A stretch of DNA of 64,000 nt from Codonopsis lanceolata. Its lineage: Eukaryota > Streptophyta > Magnoliopsida > Asterales > Campanulaceae. Made by a program: the position numbers and the translations under genes. This document shows positions 22,346 to 32,973 of this stretch, piece by piece; the first letter of the stretch is position 1, and every line of letters begins with the position of its first letter. The notes below the pieces were generated by a model. The model was given only the letters and a program-made list of their open reading frames with translations. It had not been told where the DNA came from and did not search any database. The stretch covers positions 94,505,255-94,569,254 of the forward strand of contig CM028381.1 in NCBI GenBank assembly GCA_013146195.2, read 5' to 3'.

Positions 22346-22357
22346 AAAGGAGGAGAG
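22346..22357 (+). other. Polypurine tract of element B
   Basis: AAAGGAGGAGAG lies directly against the TGTAACGCCC start of the 3' LTR. Confidence 0.85.
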
Positions 22358-23217
22358 TGTAACGCCCGTATTCTTGCATGTGCATTGTATGCTTGTCTTC
22401 TTGATTTCTTGTTGATTGTGAGCATGTTTACCTAGTTTATAAATGTTTTAGAATCATTCATAAGTCATTCTTGAAGTTCTTAACATGTTTAGAATCGCGT
22501 ACGCTTGTTTGTTGAATCGCCGGTTCGATCGTTTTGATTTTGGCCTTAGCGATTCCCCTCGTTGCTCGTATTGCTTCTATTTCGTCGTAGGAAGTGTTCG
22601 TTGAGTTCTTGGCTTTATATTCAGGTCTTAACCATGTTGAAACAAGTCTTTTTCATGTCCAAGTTATCCTAGTTTGATTGGTGTTTGATTGTAGTTTGGT
22701 TCGTTGATCATTAAATCGCGTGAGTTGAGCCTTGTTCTATCTTGTTCGGTTGTTGTTCGGTGCGTGCGTTCCGACTCGTTTTGAGTAGGGTTAGACCTTA
22801 GAATGATTGCCCATAAGTTTGGGATCATTTAGGACAAGTTTAGACCAAGTTTTAGAGGTTCGGAGCAGGCGCCGCGGCACCTTGTGGCGCCCGCCTCAAA
22901 TGCGAGGGAGCAATTTCAAAATGAGTGAACTTGGAGAGGCCTCGGTGAATGAGGCGCCCTTTGAGCATCATTGAGGCGCCCGCCTCAACCTCTGGATATG
23001 CAATTACGGGATTTTCCCCTGTTTTGAGTTTTGACGTGAAATGCCTATCCTACCCTCATTAAACCCCCTCTAAACCCTTCCTAACCACCCATACTTAGTC
23101 CTAATCATGTCCTAACACTAATTAGAAGTTAATCTAGGTTGGATTAGTGTTTGTTAACTCCCTAATCTCTACTAATTGCACTTGAGAAATTCCTCTTGTA
23201 CCCTTCTCAATTGGGAG

Positions 23218-23227
23218 GTATAAATAC
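23218..23227 (+). promoter_or_regulatory. TATA box of the element B 3' LTR
   Basis: GTATAAATAC aligns with GTATATATAC of the 5' LTR. It could drive read-out into flanking DNA if active. Confidence 0.6.
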
Positions 23228-24111
23228 CCAAGCCTTGGCCAAAAATTGATAAGTCTCTCATTTATTCACCTTCATCCTACAAATTAGAGAGAGAGTGAGT
23301 TGGGGGCTTGAGTTTTGAGCCCTAGCTTCATCTTCTTCCTCCGATCTACAAAGATTCCACCGTTCGATTGCCGCCAAACCTTGGATTCTTGGCGTGTGCG
23401 GCGAAACGACTTCACCGTTTAGATTTTGATTCTCTTGAGTTTTCACTCAAGCTAGGTAAGATACTCTTCTTCTTTTTAGTTCTCATTGACCCTAAGGAAA
23501 CAAAGTTTATGATGTATGAGGTCAATGAGGACACATAATTACTTCTATGCTTTCCATTTGAATTTTAAATATATGATTTTGCTAGGAGCATGTCTAGGTG
23601 GATTTCTTGCCTTTGGGAGTTTAAATTACTCTTTCATCATGTTAATTGAGGTCTTGAACATGTTAGAAATATGTGTTATGTTTGTTGATGGAAGTATTGT
23701 TATTATTTGGGAATGCCCTAAATTATGCCTATGTGATATGTGTGAAAATTGTTATGTGTTGTATCCTTCATATTGGACTATATAAGGAACATGAAATACA
23801 TTGAAATGTTTTGGGTGAATTTATATCCTTGTTGAACTTAGAAGTGACCTAGGTTGGGTTATGAAGCATATAGCTTCAATTTCCCGAAATTGGGAATTTA
23901 GAGGAAAGACTCAGCAGTCGACTCTAGGGAAGATTTGAACATGTTGAACTCTAGTTTCAATCCCTACGAAGTTTGAACACCGTTTGATTTGGTTTACTCA
24001 AGTATGAGCTTGGTTTAATTGATTTATAACAAGTTGTTATGAAAGGTTGGTTTTGTGCAATTTATTGCCTTGATATGTTTATGGTAGAGATTCATACCCT
24101 ACTTGGTTGGT

Positions 24112-24318
24112 CGAGTTCGCTCTTGTCGAATTCGATCCTTGATTAGTTTAAGTCAAGTAAATATCTACTTGTGCATCACATTGAGTCAGTGGCATTATTT
24201 GGTTTGTTTATTAAGTCGGGGTGGGGCGATGCATCGCCTTCACGAATTATGGGATTCGTGCTCGCTATGGATCGCCGCACAGGGACCTCACACACACCTC
24301 CATTGTTGGCCGCAATGG
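24112..24318 (+). promoter_or_regulatory. Hairpin cassette of element B 3' LTR
   Basis: Same stems as the 5' copy: CGAGTTCG/CGAATTCG (24112-24134), CACGAAT/ATTCGTG (24241-24260) and CCATTG/CAATGG (24300-24318). The anchor CCAGCTGG is damaged here (CAGTGG). Confidence 0.55.
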
Positions 24319-25995
24319 GGAAGTAGCCTTTGCCGTATCAATAAGTGCCGCATTGGCTTGCTATCTAGATCGAGTGGTACTTGATGAAAGTCGATGCAAT
24401 CACAGAGCATCGATGTTGCACGATAAAGTATAATAAAGTTTATTGCAGGAGCTACGAAGCGGCCGTGACTATCATATCCTACTTGTATGATTTACTTTAC
24501 GCACTTATGTGAACAATGTGCTAAGTGCCATATGATGATAATGTGCCATAATTGTGATAAATGTCATGCTATAACATGAACATGCATATTTTAGTAACTT
24601 ACTAAGTCTTTCGACTTACCCTATTTGTTTGCTTTGTTTTCCTTAGATCAAAGCCGAGGCGTCCACGCTAGACTCGCTTATACGCTTGGTTTGTGAGCAA
24701 GGTTGCTCTTTTGGACTTTCACTAGTTAATCTTTTATTTTGGAAAGGACGTTGGGAAGCAAGTCATGTAGACTTGGCTTGGGATTTGTTGTTGTAGTAAC
24801 TTAAATATTTGACACTTGAAATCTTTTGGTATGCCGACTATATGTCGAGACTGTTTATATGTTGTTGGTTCATCACAATTTCTTCCGCTAAAGCTTGTTT
24901 AAAGTATTATTGTTGTTGTTGTCTCCGGCATGTTGTGGCCGTTGAGTTTTTATAAGCATGTGTTAATTGTAGGAGTAGTTGTTGGGTTCCGGCTGTAACG
25001 TCGCCGATGACTTGTTTAATTTAAGTTGTTTTTCCGGCCAAGTGTAGCCGAGTTGTTATTCGTATGCAATGTTGCGCCACATGAATTTCGTAATCTACTT
25101 GCGCATGCTTGTGTGTTTAACTTGATTATTTGGACGGTGCGATTCGGGATCTCGCATTGGGGTCCGGGTCGGGTCGTCACACTTTTTGTGACTTCAACCA
25201 TTCCTAACCTCAACCATGACAACCATTTTGTTTCCTCCATTGTTGTTGCTGGGTTCTAAGAGAGAGAAAGAGATTATTGAGTGCCTTGCCTTGATTGGTT
25301 GATTGTCAGAGATCCGGCCATCCAATTTTTGATTCGAGACCACCAAATTGAAGCCCTTGCTTTCTAGTTTAACAATCCTTGTTTTGTTTTATCATCAAGC
25401 ATTTGATCGTGAGCAAGGTAAGCTTCCAATGTTTTGTTTATGTATGCTCAATATTCAAGCATGCTCCCTTCATGATAGTTACTAGATACATGTTCAAGAA
25501 GACATGCACCATGTTAATAACTTGAAATTTCTTAAGATAAATTCTATAAATTTTGGATTAATCACTTGTAATTGGTATTTTGGACTTGTATCTAGTATTA
25601 AATGTGTTCTAAACTTGATTTAGAATGACTACTGTTCTTGGACTTATTGTAATTGGGAACTTCAAAGAGATGATTAATCAAGGGTATCACAAATTGGGGA
25701 ACTTTGATCTTGATAGGATAAAGTCATGAGTGACTTAGTAATCTAGTCTTAAATGAATCGAGAACATAGAGAAGATCAATGAATTACATATAGCATTCAA
25801 TCTCTACTTGATTATAGTTTAGCAATAACTCAACGGAGTTGCATTTAGAGAGCCATTGAACAATACCGACTCTACAATCAATCCCTAAGATGTTTAGAGT
25901 TCATTTAATTGTAGACAAGCTTTCAAGAGTATTAATGGAATTGATACTCATGCTTGAAATGCATATCTTAGAGTTACATGCCTACTTGATTGGAT

Positions 25996-26260
25996 GAGTT
26001 CGCCCATGTCGAGCTCGCTCCCTTCTTCATTTATTAAGCGAGTAAACATCTACTTGACTCGGTCGAGTTCACTTTTGTCGAACTTGCTCCTTACTGGATT
26101 TTTATGGAAAATAAATATCTACTTGGCATACCATTATTCCAGCTGGCATACGTGAATTGTCTTGTGGGTAAACGATGCATCGCCGTCATGAATTGTGAGA
26201 TTTGTGGTAGTGATGGGTCACCGTACAATAACCTTGCACACACCCTTCACTATTGATCAC
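25996..26260 (+). promoter_or_regulatory. Hairpin cassette of LTR A1
   Basis: GAGTTCG-(CCCATGT)-CGAGCTC (25996-26016) and CGAGTTC-(ACTTTTGTC as loop and closing base)-GAACTTG (26064-26086) are two copies of the first hairpin. They lie in a roughly 69-bp tandem duplication with the shared word ATCTACTTG. CGATGCATCG follows at about 26172-26183, then CATGAAT-(6 bases)-ATTTGTG, which pairs fully if G-U pairs are allowed. Confidence 0.5.
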
Positions 26261-27302
26261 AGTGGAGAAGAGTACCTCGTCGTATCCAAAGGGTGCTTGG
26301 AACAATACAATCGTGGTCGATGTATCATACATGTGCATCCAAAAAATACATTCAAGATAACCTTGTTTATTTCAGGATCTACGAAGCGGCACCGGTTCTA
26401 TAACATATCCTTATTCGATGTGATTTACTTTAGCACTTATGTTAAAACAACGTGCCTCATGACATGCGAACTACGTGCTATTATGATCTTTCCTTTATAA
26501 TCAAATATGATAACTCATTATGTATGCCTTGCATTATATCTTTTCATGCATATTGGTAGCTTACAAAGTCTTTATGACTCACCATCTCCCTTTTACTGTT
26601 TTAGATCCTTATCGTCCAGGCCCGTCTCATTGAGGTTACTTGTTTGCTCTTGTCCGGGATTGTTTTCGTAGAGGTGGTTGCGATGGTTTCTCTTGGCTTT
26701 CTTTTGCGTTCTCTTTTGCAGAGACATTTGGGCTAAAGTAAGTCACTTAGACTTTGCTTGGGAATCTGTTGTTGCAGTAACTTGTCATGTTGTAGACTAA
26801 AACTTTATAGTACTTCTTATACATCTATTTTGATTGCCAGCTCTTGTATGTCGAGCCTTGTTCTTTAGTAAATGGTTTACTTGTTTAGACTTCCGCTGAA
26901 CATCCCATTAGCTCTTATTTACTTTTCTTGTTTCTCCGGCATGTTTAGTCGTCAAGGTATATTATATCATGAACTGTTTAGTTGTTGGGTTCCGGTTGTA
27001 AAGTCACCGAAGAATTTGTTACTTGCTTTTAATTGGTATATCAGGTTTCAAAGTTTTAAATTATTCTAGCATCTTAGTTCCGAGTTGTGCTATGTGTCTA
27101 ATGTTGTGTCACGTTAATTTATTACATGTGTTCTTGCTTGTATTGTAGTCCTTTTTTTGGTACAGACCGTCCCGCGATTCCTCTTTGGGGTTGTGGTCTG
27201 CGGCGGGTCTTCACAAATATACATACGAAGAAATGCCTTTTTTTTTGCTTATGTATATGGAATCTAAAGGTCTTCTTATACATTTATATAAACGAGAATG
27301 TA

Positions 27303-27305
<3 letters not shown>

Positions 27306-27334
<29 letters not shown>
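27306..27334. repeat. (TA)n microsatellite
   Basis: Uninterrupted TA dinucleotides in S1. The other spacers have only ATATATA at this place, so it expanded in this copy or contracted in the others. Confidence 0.9.
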
Positions 27335-27340
<6 letters not shown>

Positions 27341-27650
27341 GGTAAGCTCTTGTTTATGTATATTAATATAGACGACGACTATATGTAGTCATACCAACAA
27401 CCTTATATAGCAAACGATACGCTCATCGCATGTTTCATATACGAAAATTATATTCTGTTATGACGAGTCATTGGAATGCGTATTTAATGGTGGCTCTCTT
27501 CCACGTGCAGGGCCAACCCTGAGTAGGCTCAAAGTTAGTGGTAGATTAGGGCCCCCAAATTAAAGGGCCCAATTTTATTGAAAACTCTTAGCACTCACCT
27601 GACGTTCATTTCCTCAATTTCTTCTCGCAGCTTGCGCCGTTTGTCACTCT

Positions 27651-27671
27651 TTCTCTCTCTCTCTCTCTCTC
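27651..27671. repeat. (CT)n microsatellite inside the hAT-like element
   Basis: CT run whose length differs among the four spacer copies (also near 37306, 44117 and 50918). It is useful as a clock-like marker of copy divergence. Confidence 0.85.
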
Positions 27672-28814
27672 GCGAATCCTCAACATCTCGGCCCGTTAAT
27701 CTCATAAGAGTCCATCGATTATGGAAACATTCTCTATTCTAGGAAATTTTCTCCCAAATTTACACCATCTTCAATAGGGACTAAAAAACTTGAATCCATC
27801 GGGTTCGAAAGCACGGGATGCACTCCTGTGCATTCATGATTCTTCGAGTAAGTATCTAGTTTCCCATTATTTTTCAAATTGAATGAATGGATGTGATATT
27901 GTGATTACTAATTATTGATTGGAAACTGTGGCGACCCGGCCCGGGCCCGAGATGGGACCGAGGGTCGGACCGCCCAAATAAGGAGGGAAACAAGTAGGCA
28001 ATTAAACAAGCAAGGACTTAATTCACAAAAACGACGTGACGCAACATTGGAGTCGCAGCACGCCTCGGCACCAAACGGCCGGATATTTTAAAAACTTTTA
28101 AACCTGATAAACAGTTTAAACAAAATAACCAAGTCTTCGGCGACACTACAAGCCGGAACCCAAGCTAACAGTTCAAAGACAAGAATTACTAAAGAGCTAA
28201 TAGCATGCTCAGCGGAAGACTAATACATGGAGGAATAATAACAAGTTAACCAACGCTCGGCTAACACAATGCCGGCACAAAAGTACAAGTACTACAAGTA
28301 TTAGACTACTAGCAGTTAACAAGATTTACATTCAAGATCTACACAAATACCCAAGCATAGTCTAGTTGACTTGCTTAACCCGTCGTCCTTACAAAAATAT
28401 ATAGACAAGAGGAAGAGGCCAACAAAAACCACCTCTTCAAGAATCAACGGTCACCAAAAAGGCACAAGGCACGAACACAGCTAGTCAACGAGCAGGACCT
28501 GTCTTGCTAGGATCTAAAGCAGTAAAGGGGAAAGGGTAAGTCATAAAGACTTGTAAGCTATTAATCATGCATGTCATGGCAAGATGCAACATTCAAGACA
28601 AGATATAGTCACATAAGCATAGAGTCATATGAGCATAGAATCATATATCCAGGATGCACATTGATTCACATAAGTGCGCATAAATAAATCACATAGGATA
28701 AGGATATATGGAGAGCCGGGCCGCTACGTAGTTCCTGCATACAAGCGTTATCTGGAATGTGCGGGTATCGAATGTGTGTAAGTACATCGATCTTCCGAGG
28801 AGATGCCCTGATAG

Positions 28815-29051
28815 TCACCGGTGATGCTCTTAAATGATTACAAAGATGGGAGCTACTTCCCCACTGTGGCCACAGTGGAGGCGTGTGTGCACAAAGACGG
28901 GATGCCAGCTGGACTCATGCATATGCCAAGTAATGTATACTTAACAAAATTCTCAAGTAGAGAACGAGATCGACAAGAGCGATCTCGCTCAAGACAAGTA
29001 AATTATTCTTATCAATAACCAAGTAGGGTTGAGTTCGACAAGAGCGAACTC
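28815..29051 (-). promoter_or_regulatory. Hairpin cassette of solo LTR G
   Basis: On the plus strand: TCACCGGTGA (28815-28824), the perfect palindrome CCACTGTGGCCACAGTGG (28861-28878), anchor CCAGCTGG (28905-28912), CGAGATCG-(ACAAGAG)-CGATCTCG (28965-28987) and GAGTTCG-(ACAAGAG)-CGAACTC (29031-29051). The last two have identical loops and differ at one stem base pair changed on both sides, a compensatory pair. Confidence 0.65.
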
Positions 29052-29978
29052 ACATGTCAATTAGTCATTCCATAATATGACAGTCAAGATCAAGCAGGGC
29101 AATCAATTCAAGTTCAAAGTCTAGAATTATTATTCTTAGGGGAACGCGTTTCGAACGTCGTAGGGATTAATCTGTGAGCCGGTATTGTTCAAAAGCTCGC
29201 TAATCTTGACTCCGTTGAGTCGTCTCTAACAGTTCATCCAATAGAGTTAGGACGCTAATTGCATCACAAACTCTCTTCTAAGTTCTCGCATACGATCGGC
29301 TAGGTCATTAATCCGTTTAACAACCGTAGTTAAGAATTATCGATAATTCGAATTCAAGGGACCTTAGAATCATTCTTTCAAGGTTATTAAAATGCAATGG
29401 TTCAAGAACGTTATTTATTCGTAGGGAAACATAGAACACAATTTATTCTAGGTCTAGGACCCAATTCAATAGGATAATCAATACAAGGCATATGAAACCC
29501 TAGAATTCAAAATTCCCAAGAGTTATCAAAATATATTAATCCAAGAACATTAGTTGCTCCTAAAGAAGCATAGAACATAATTAACTCTAGGCATAGGCCT
29601 CAAGCAACAAGATGGACATATTAATCAAAATCTCAAGAGACCAATTCAACCTAGATCTTGGCATGGGCATGGAAAAGCATGGGGATCAAAAGACAAGGGG
29701 GATCATGGCAAGTCTAATCATACAACCTAAGGGGGAAATCAATAGCTTACCTTCACCAAGGAAAAGGAAGGTTGGAGCACAAAGTAATCGGATGGAATCG
29801 ATCTCCTCGTCGGTAGCTTCACTCCGGTGGTCTCGGTTTGGCAAACGGAAGTCGGGAGCTCAATCTAGGGGAATCACACACACCAATCTCACCTTTTCTC
29901 TACACACACAACCATGGCAAGGGAGAGAGAGAAGAAATCTGATAATGAGAGTTTAATGGCAAAGTCAACAAGAGAGGC

Positions 29979-29989
29979 CTTTTATACCT
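29979..29989 (-). promoter_or_regulatory. TATA box of solo LTR G
   Basis: On the minus strand GGTATAAAAGG lies downstream of the pyrimidine-rich stretch, the strongest TATA match in the window. It directs transcription leftward. Confidence 0.65.
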
Positions 29990-30165
29990 TGCATGGATTT
30001 GGTGGAAATCCAAATGTCAAGAGGAGAAGCTCTCAATTTCCACTTGTCAAGAGGAGGTGGCTTGAGATTAAGACTAATCTAGCTTGATTAGGGTTTAATA
30101 GGTTGGATTAGGGCCAATTAGGAAGGGGGTTTAAGTGGCTAATTAGATCACAAAGGATTAAAGGA

Positions 30166-30212
30166 GGAAAATCCCGTAGAGCTGAACAGAGGGTGAGGCG
30201 GGCGCCTCACCC
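30166..30212 (-). promoter_or_regulatory. ACGGGATTTT motif and GC palindrome of LTR G
   Basis: The minus strand reads a palindrome with 10-base arms GGGTGAGGCG / CGCCTCACCC and a 2-base centre (30191-30212), then TACGGGATTTTCC (30166-30178). This is the same order and core as in LTRs A, B, C and D. Confidence 0.6.
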
Positions 30213-32110
30213 TAGGCCATGCGGCCGCCTCAACTACTGGGAAGGTTGCCATTTTTCATTTGCTCTCAGTACTTGGGGCGGGCGCCTCACTGAGCCATGC
30301 GGCGCTGAACTGGAGCATCAAAACTTGACCTAAACAAGTCCTAAATGGTCCCAAGCTCATGGGCAACCATTCTAGGGTCTAACACAACTCAAAACATGTC
30401 CGAAACACACCTGAACATCACCCGGAACATGGTAGGACAAGGCTCGAGTCAAGCGACGATTGGTTGACGAATCAAACCCGGATCAAAGGCCAATAAAACT
30501 AGGGTAACTTGGGCAAGGAATAGGCTTGTTTAATCGTGGTTATGACTTGAATACAAGTCCGGGAACTCAAGGAACAATTCGCACGTCGAAATACGAGCAA
30601 AACGGGAGACGGGTGAAATCGTTAAGGCCAAAACAAGGCAAGAAGGTTTCTAAACTCCCAATCACGCTTACTATGATCAAGGCGAGCGTTCTAGGTCATC
30701 TATGGAAGACAATAGAACCCTAACAAGTCTCGGTTGAGTGTAAATCATGCTAAGGCAACACTCAAGGCATAACGGCAAGGTATGCTAAGCATAGAAGGTA
30801 ATCAAGCGACAAGAAACGCAATAATGATAATACGAGCCGGACATGGACAAAAAGAGATATCTAACATGTTAAAGCATGAAACAAGCATGTTATTAAGGCA
30901 TAGAACAAGTAATGCAAGTAATGGGGTTTGGGTTCTCACAGAAACTATCTCTCTTCTCTCTCAATTCGTTCATCTATACGCATGAAGTGCAATAGTGCGA
31001 ATTAGGGTTTTACAGATTCACCAAAGCATGAGATTTCAAGAGGTGACAGTAGTTTAGAACTCGAGTTTCTCTAATTCACCTAACAAGGTATGACTACTAC
31101 CGTGATTGATATTTTATTTTTGTGTTTTTTTTATTTTGCAATTTGAATGGATTTTGATTAATGTTTTCTATGACTAAATTTTACACTAAGGATGACTATT
31201 TTATTTCATTATGTATTGACATTAGCAAATGGGTATCATTAGTTTTTTTTTTTTCTTCAGTTTTATGGGGTAATTTGGGTATGTTTCCAAACATTTAGCA
31301 GTATACTCCATTTTGTTTATTCCCTTGTTCATAAGCATAATTTTTATTTATTTTTACTTAAACTAAGTTTGAGGTTGACTCAAGCCAAGAAACATGTGCA
31401 CATGCACGAACATCTATATCCCGGTTGCATGAAGGTGGAAATTTTCTCAAGGAATGTTAGAAATATAGGAGCATATGACTATAATTTCAAATAAAACATT
31501 GGATTGTACTTTGGATATTTAGGGATTTTTGTACTATGTCTGCAGTAAAATAATTTTAATATTTTAATAGTAATATATAATTATATTTAATCAATTTTAG
31601 GGTTCAAATTTTAAATTGAACACGGGCACTCAAAATGACCAACCCTATCCACGTCGTATAAAATTAAGAGTAGTGTTATCATCCTCTACGTTAATTCATC
31701 GTGTTTTAATACCACATGCTGGAACCCCTCGTACATCCGCATCATTATAATAATTTTAACATTATTGATAATAAAGATTATCAATCGATCCATCATGAGG
31801 GTTTTTCGTATGTAATTCATAAATATTGGAATATCAAATGAATGCTTAGAAAAAACAGTGATACCCTTTTTTTCAATTTCCTAGTTTTATAAAATATGTC
31901 AAGGAAACTAAAGAATGTTTTTGGTTGTTCTAAGAATACATTCAAGTCTAAAACAAAATTAATATAACTATAAATACAATAGTTAGAAATAACACCACAA
32001 AGAAGGGTGAATGAAAAGAAAAAATATATAAAAGAGTCAAGCAAGCAACTTAATTGGACGGGGAATCGTGTCACAACAATTACTTAGCGATTTTTTTTTT
32101 GAGGGGATAC

Positions 32111-32164
32111 AACTCGAACTCTTGATGTCAGAGTTGTGACACAGACCACCGACCAATTATGCTA
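32111..32164 (-). other. tRNA-like (SINE-type) A/B-box sequence in S1
   Basis: On the minus strand TAGCATAATTGG fits the pol III A-box consensus at all defined positions. GTTCGAGTT fits the B box except its last base. Their starts are 45 bases apart, as in a tRNA gene. No acceptor stem pairs, so this is a SINE-like or tRNA-derived relic and not a tRNA gene. Confidence 0.45.
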
Positions 32165-32251
32165 CAGACCATTGAAAGTTTGAAATTTAAGTTTATCAAA
32201 TTTGTTACAACAAATGTATTAATGAATGAAAAGAATTTCTATACAAGGATA

Positions 32252-32463
32252 ATTGAGTTATAAATCACTGGGCCGACATAAATAGAAAACCCATAATGTC
32301 CTAATATCCCTAATAGGATTAATAGATTTTCCTAAATGATTTAGTTAGTCAAATAGAACTCTTTTTTGAAACGAATAATTAGTAATAATTGAGATTTTCC
32401 TTGTATATATTACTAGTTTTTTTCCTAATCGAGTCAAATAGAACTTTTTAGTAACAAAATGAG
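32252..32463. mobile_element. Truncated Stowaway-like MITE in S1
   Basis: The right part of the MITE seen complete in the other spacers. The left part is lost in a 133-bp deletion between two AATTGA words, one of which remains (about 32251-32256). Confidence 0.65.
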
Positions 32464-32487
32464 TAATAATTATGATATCATGTCGAT

Positions 32488-32864
32488 GATTGCCGGCTCT
32501 TGTATGCCAAGCCTTATTCTTTAGTAAATGGTTCACTTCTTTAGACTTCCGCTAACCTTCCCATTAGCTCTTATTTACTTTTGTTATTTCTCTGGCAAGT
32601 TTAGCCGTCGATGTATATTATAGCATGAACTCTTTAGTTGTTGGGTTTCCATTGTAAAGTCGCCGAAGAATTGGTTACTTGCTTTTAAATGTTATATTAG
32701 GTTTCAAAGTTATAAATTATCCTGGCTTTTTAGTGCTGAGTTGTGCTACATGTCTAACGTTGCATCACGTCAGTTTATTAAATGTGTTTTTTCTTGTATT
32801 ATAGTCCTTTTTTTTGGAAGACCATCTCGTGATTTCTCTTCAGGGTTGGGGGCGGGTCGTCACA
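32488..32864 (+). mobile_element. LTR A tail (5'-truncated LTR), unit 1
   Basis: Only the last ~375 bases of an A-type LTR, starting GATTGCC(A/G)GCTC, joined at its left to the end of the spacer (GATATC...GATGAT). The same junction recurs at 39266 and 46079. It ends GGGTCGTCACA followed by the PBS. Confidence 0.88.
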
Positions 32865-32866
32865 GT

Positions 32867-32878
32867 TGGTATCAGATC
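32867..32878 (+). other. Primer-binding site, unit 1
   Basis: TGGTATCAGATC is the initiator-Met PBS with one substitution from TGGTATCAGAGC found in units 2 and 3. Confidence 0.85.
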
Positions 32879-32973
32879 AATAGCTTAGCTATCGGCCAGG
32901 ATAGGTTCGATGGCCTAGGTGGGTTAGTTCTTGTGTGATGTTCTAACGTCGAGTGATTTCTTATAGGTGTATC

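Larger units (their letters stand above)
14901..25181 (+). mobile_element. Element B: complete Tekay/Del-type chromovirus LTR retrotransposon
   Basis: It has 5' LTR 14901-17730, internal region 17731-22357 and 3' LTR 22358-25181, with TG...CA ends, an initiator-Met primer site and a polypurine tract. It is flanked by a perfect 5-bp duplication CTTTT (14896-14900 and 25182-25186). The uninterrupted family A LTRs show the empty site GAACCTTTTTGTGACTTC (about 41692). Domain order gag, PR, RT, RNase H, IN and chromodomain places it in the chromoviruses; the long LTRs and PBS fit Tekay/Del. The coding region has many frameshifts, so this copy is non-autonomous as assembled. Confidence 0.95.
22358..25181 (+). 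mobile_element. Element B 3' LTR
   Basis: 2824 bp, TGTAACGCCCG to GGTCGTCACA, collinear with the 5' LTR. Many differences from the 5' copy are 1-4 base indels in GC-rich words such as CCAGCTGG, CGGAG and GAGGAGG, which may partly be assembly error. TATA-like GTATAAATAC is at 23218-23227 and TACGGGATTTTCC at 23005-23017. Confidence 0.93.
14126..27215 (+). mobile_element. Family A 3' LTR (copy A1), split by element B
   Basis: It begins TGTGAGAACCCAAACCC and ends GGGTCTTCACA. Removing element B and one CTTTT copy leaves about 2.8 kb, matching the uninterrupted copies A2 (34129-36903), A3 (40906-43713) and A4 (47716-50509). It carries palindromes at 14582-14599, 14657-14672 and 14682-14695, the ACGGGATTTT motif at 14713-14723 and, in its right part, the hairpin cassette (about 25996-26270). 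The apparent 101-residue frame at 26195-26500 is structured non-coding LTR sequence. Confidence 0.88.
27927..30940 (-). mobile_element. Solo LTR (family G), minus strand
   Basis: 3014 bp flanked by a perfect GAAAC duplication (27922-27926 and 30941-30945). Read on the minus strand it begins TGTGAGAACCCAAACCCC and ends CCGGGTCGCCACA. The sister spacers show the uninterrupted site (GGCAACTATCTCTC). No internal coding sequence is present, so it arose by LTR-LTR recombination of a full element. It carries a TATA box, the ACGGGATTTT motif, GC palindromes and the hairpin cassette. Confidence 0.92.
27508..31647 (+). mobile_element. hAT-like non-autonomous element, copy in S1 (split)
   Basis: Ends are CAGGGCCAACCC and, on the other strand, TAGGGTTGGTCA, differing only by transitions except the last base. 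Flanks are TCCACGTG (27500-27507) and TCCACGTC (31648-31655), a near-perfect 8-bp duplication. It is about 1.1 kb without the solo LTR inserted at 27927. The right arm of the foldback (about 53470-53500) carries the matching empty site. The interior has a CT repeat and a 5'-UTR-like stretch but no transposase. Confidence 0.6.
27216..32487 (+). repeat. Spacer copy S1, interrupted by a solo LTR
   Basis: Non-LTR sequence between LTR A1 and the first LTR tail, homologous to spacers at 36904-39265, 43714-46078 and 50510-52876. It holds a hAT-like element, a tRNA-like sequence, and a MITE missing its 5' part. Without the 3.0-kb solo LTR it is about 2.25 kb. No protein domain is visible. Confidence 0.85.

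Noticed and set aside
26195..26500. 101-codon frame (MRFVVVMGHRTIT...) present in all A LTRs
   Set aside because: It overlaps the conserved hairpin cassette; matching DNA in families B, C and G does not keep the frame.
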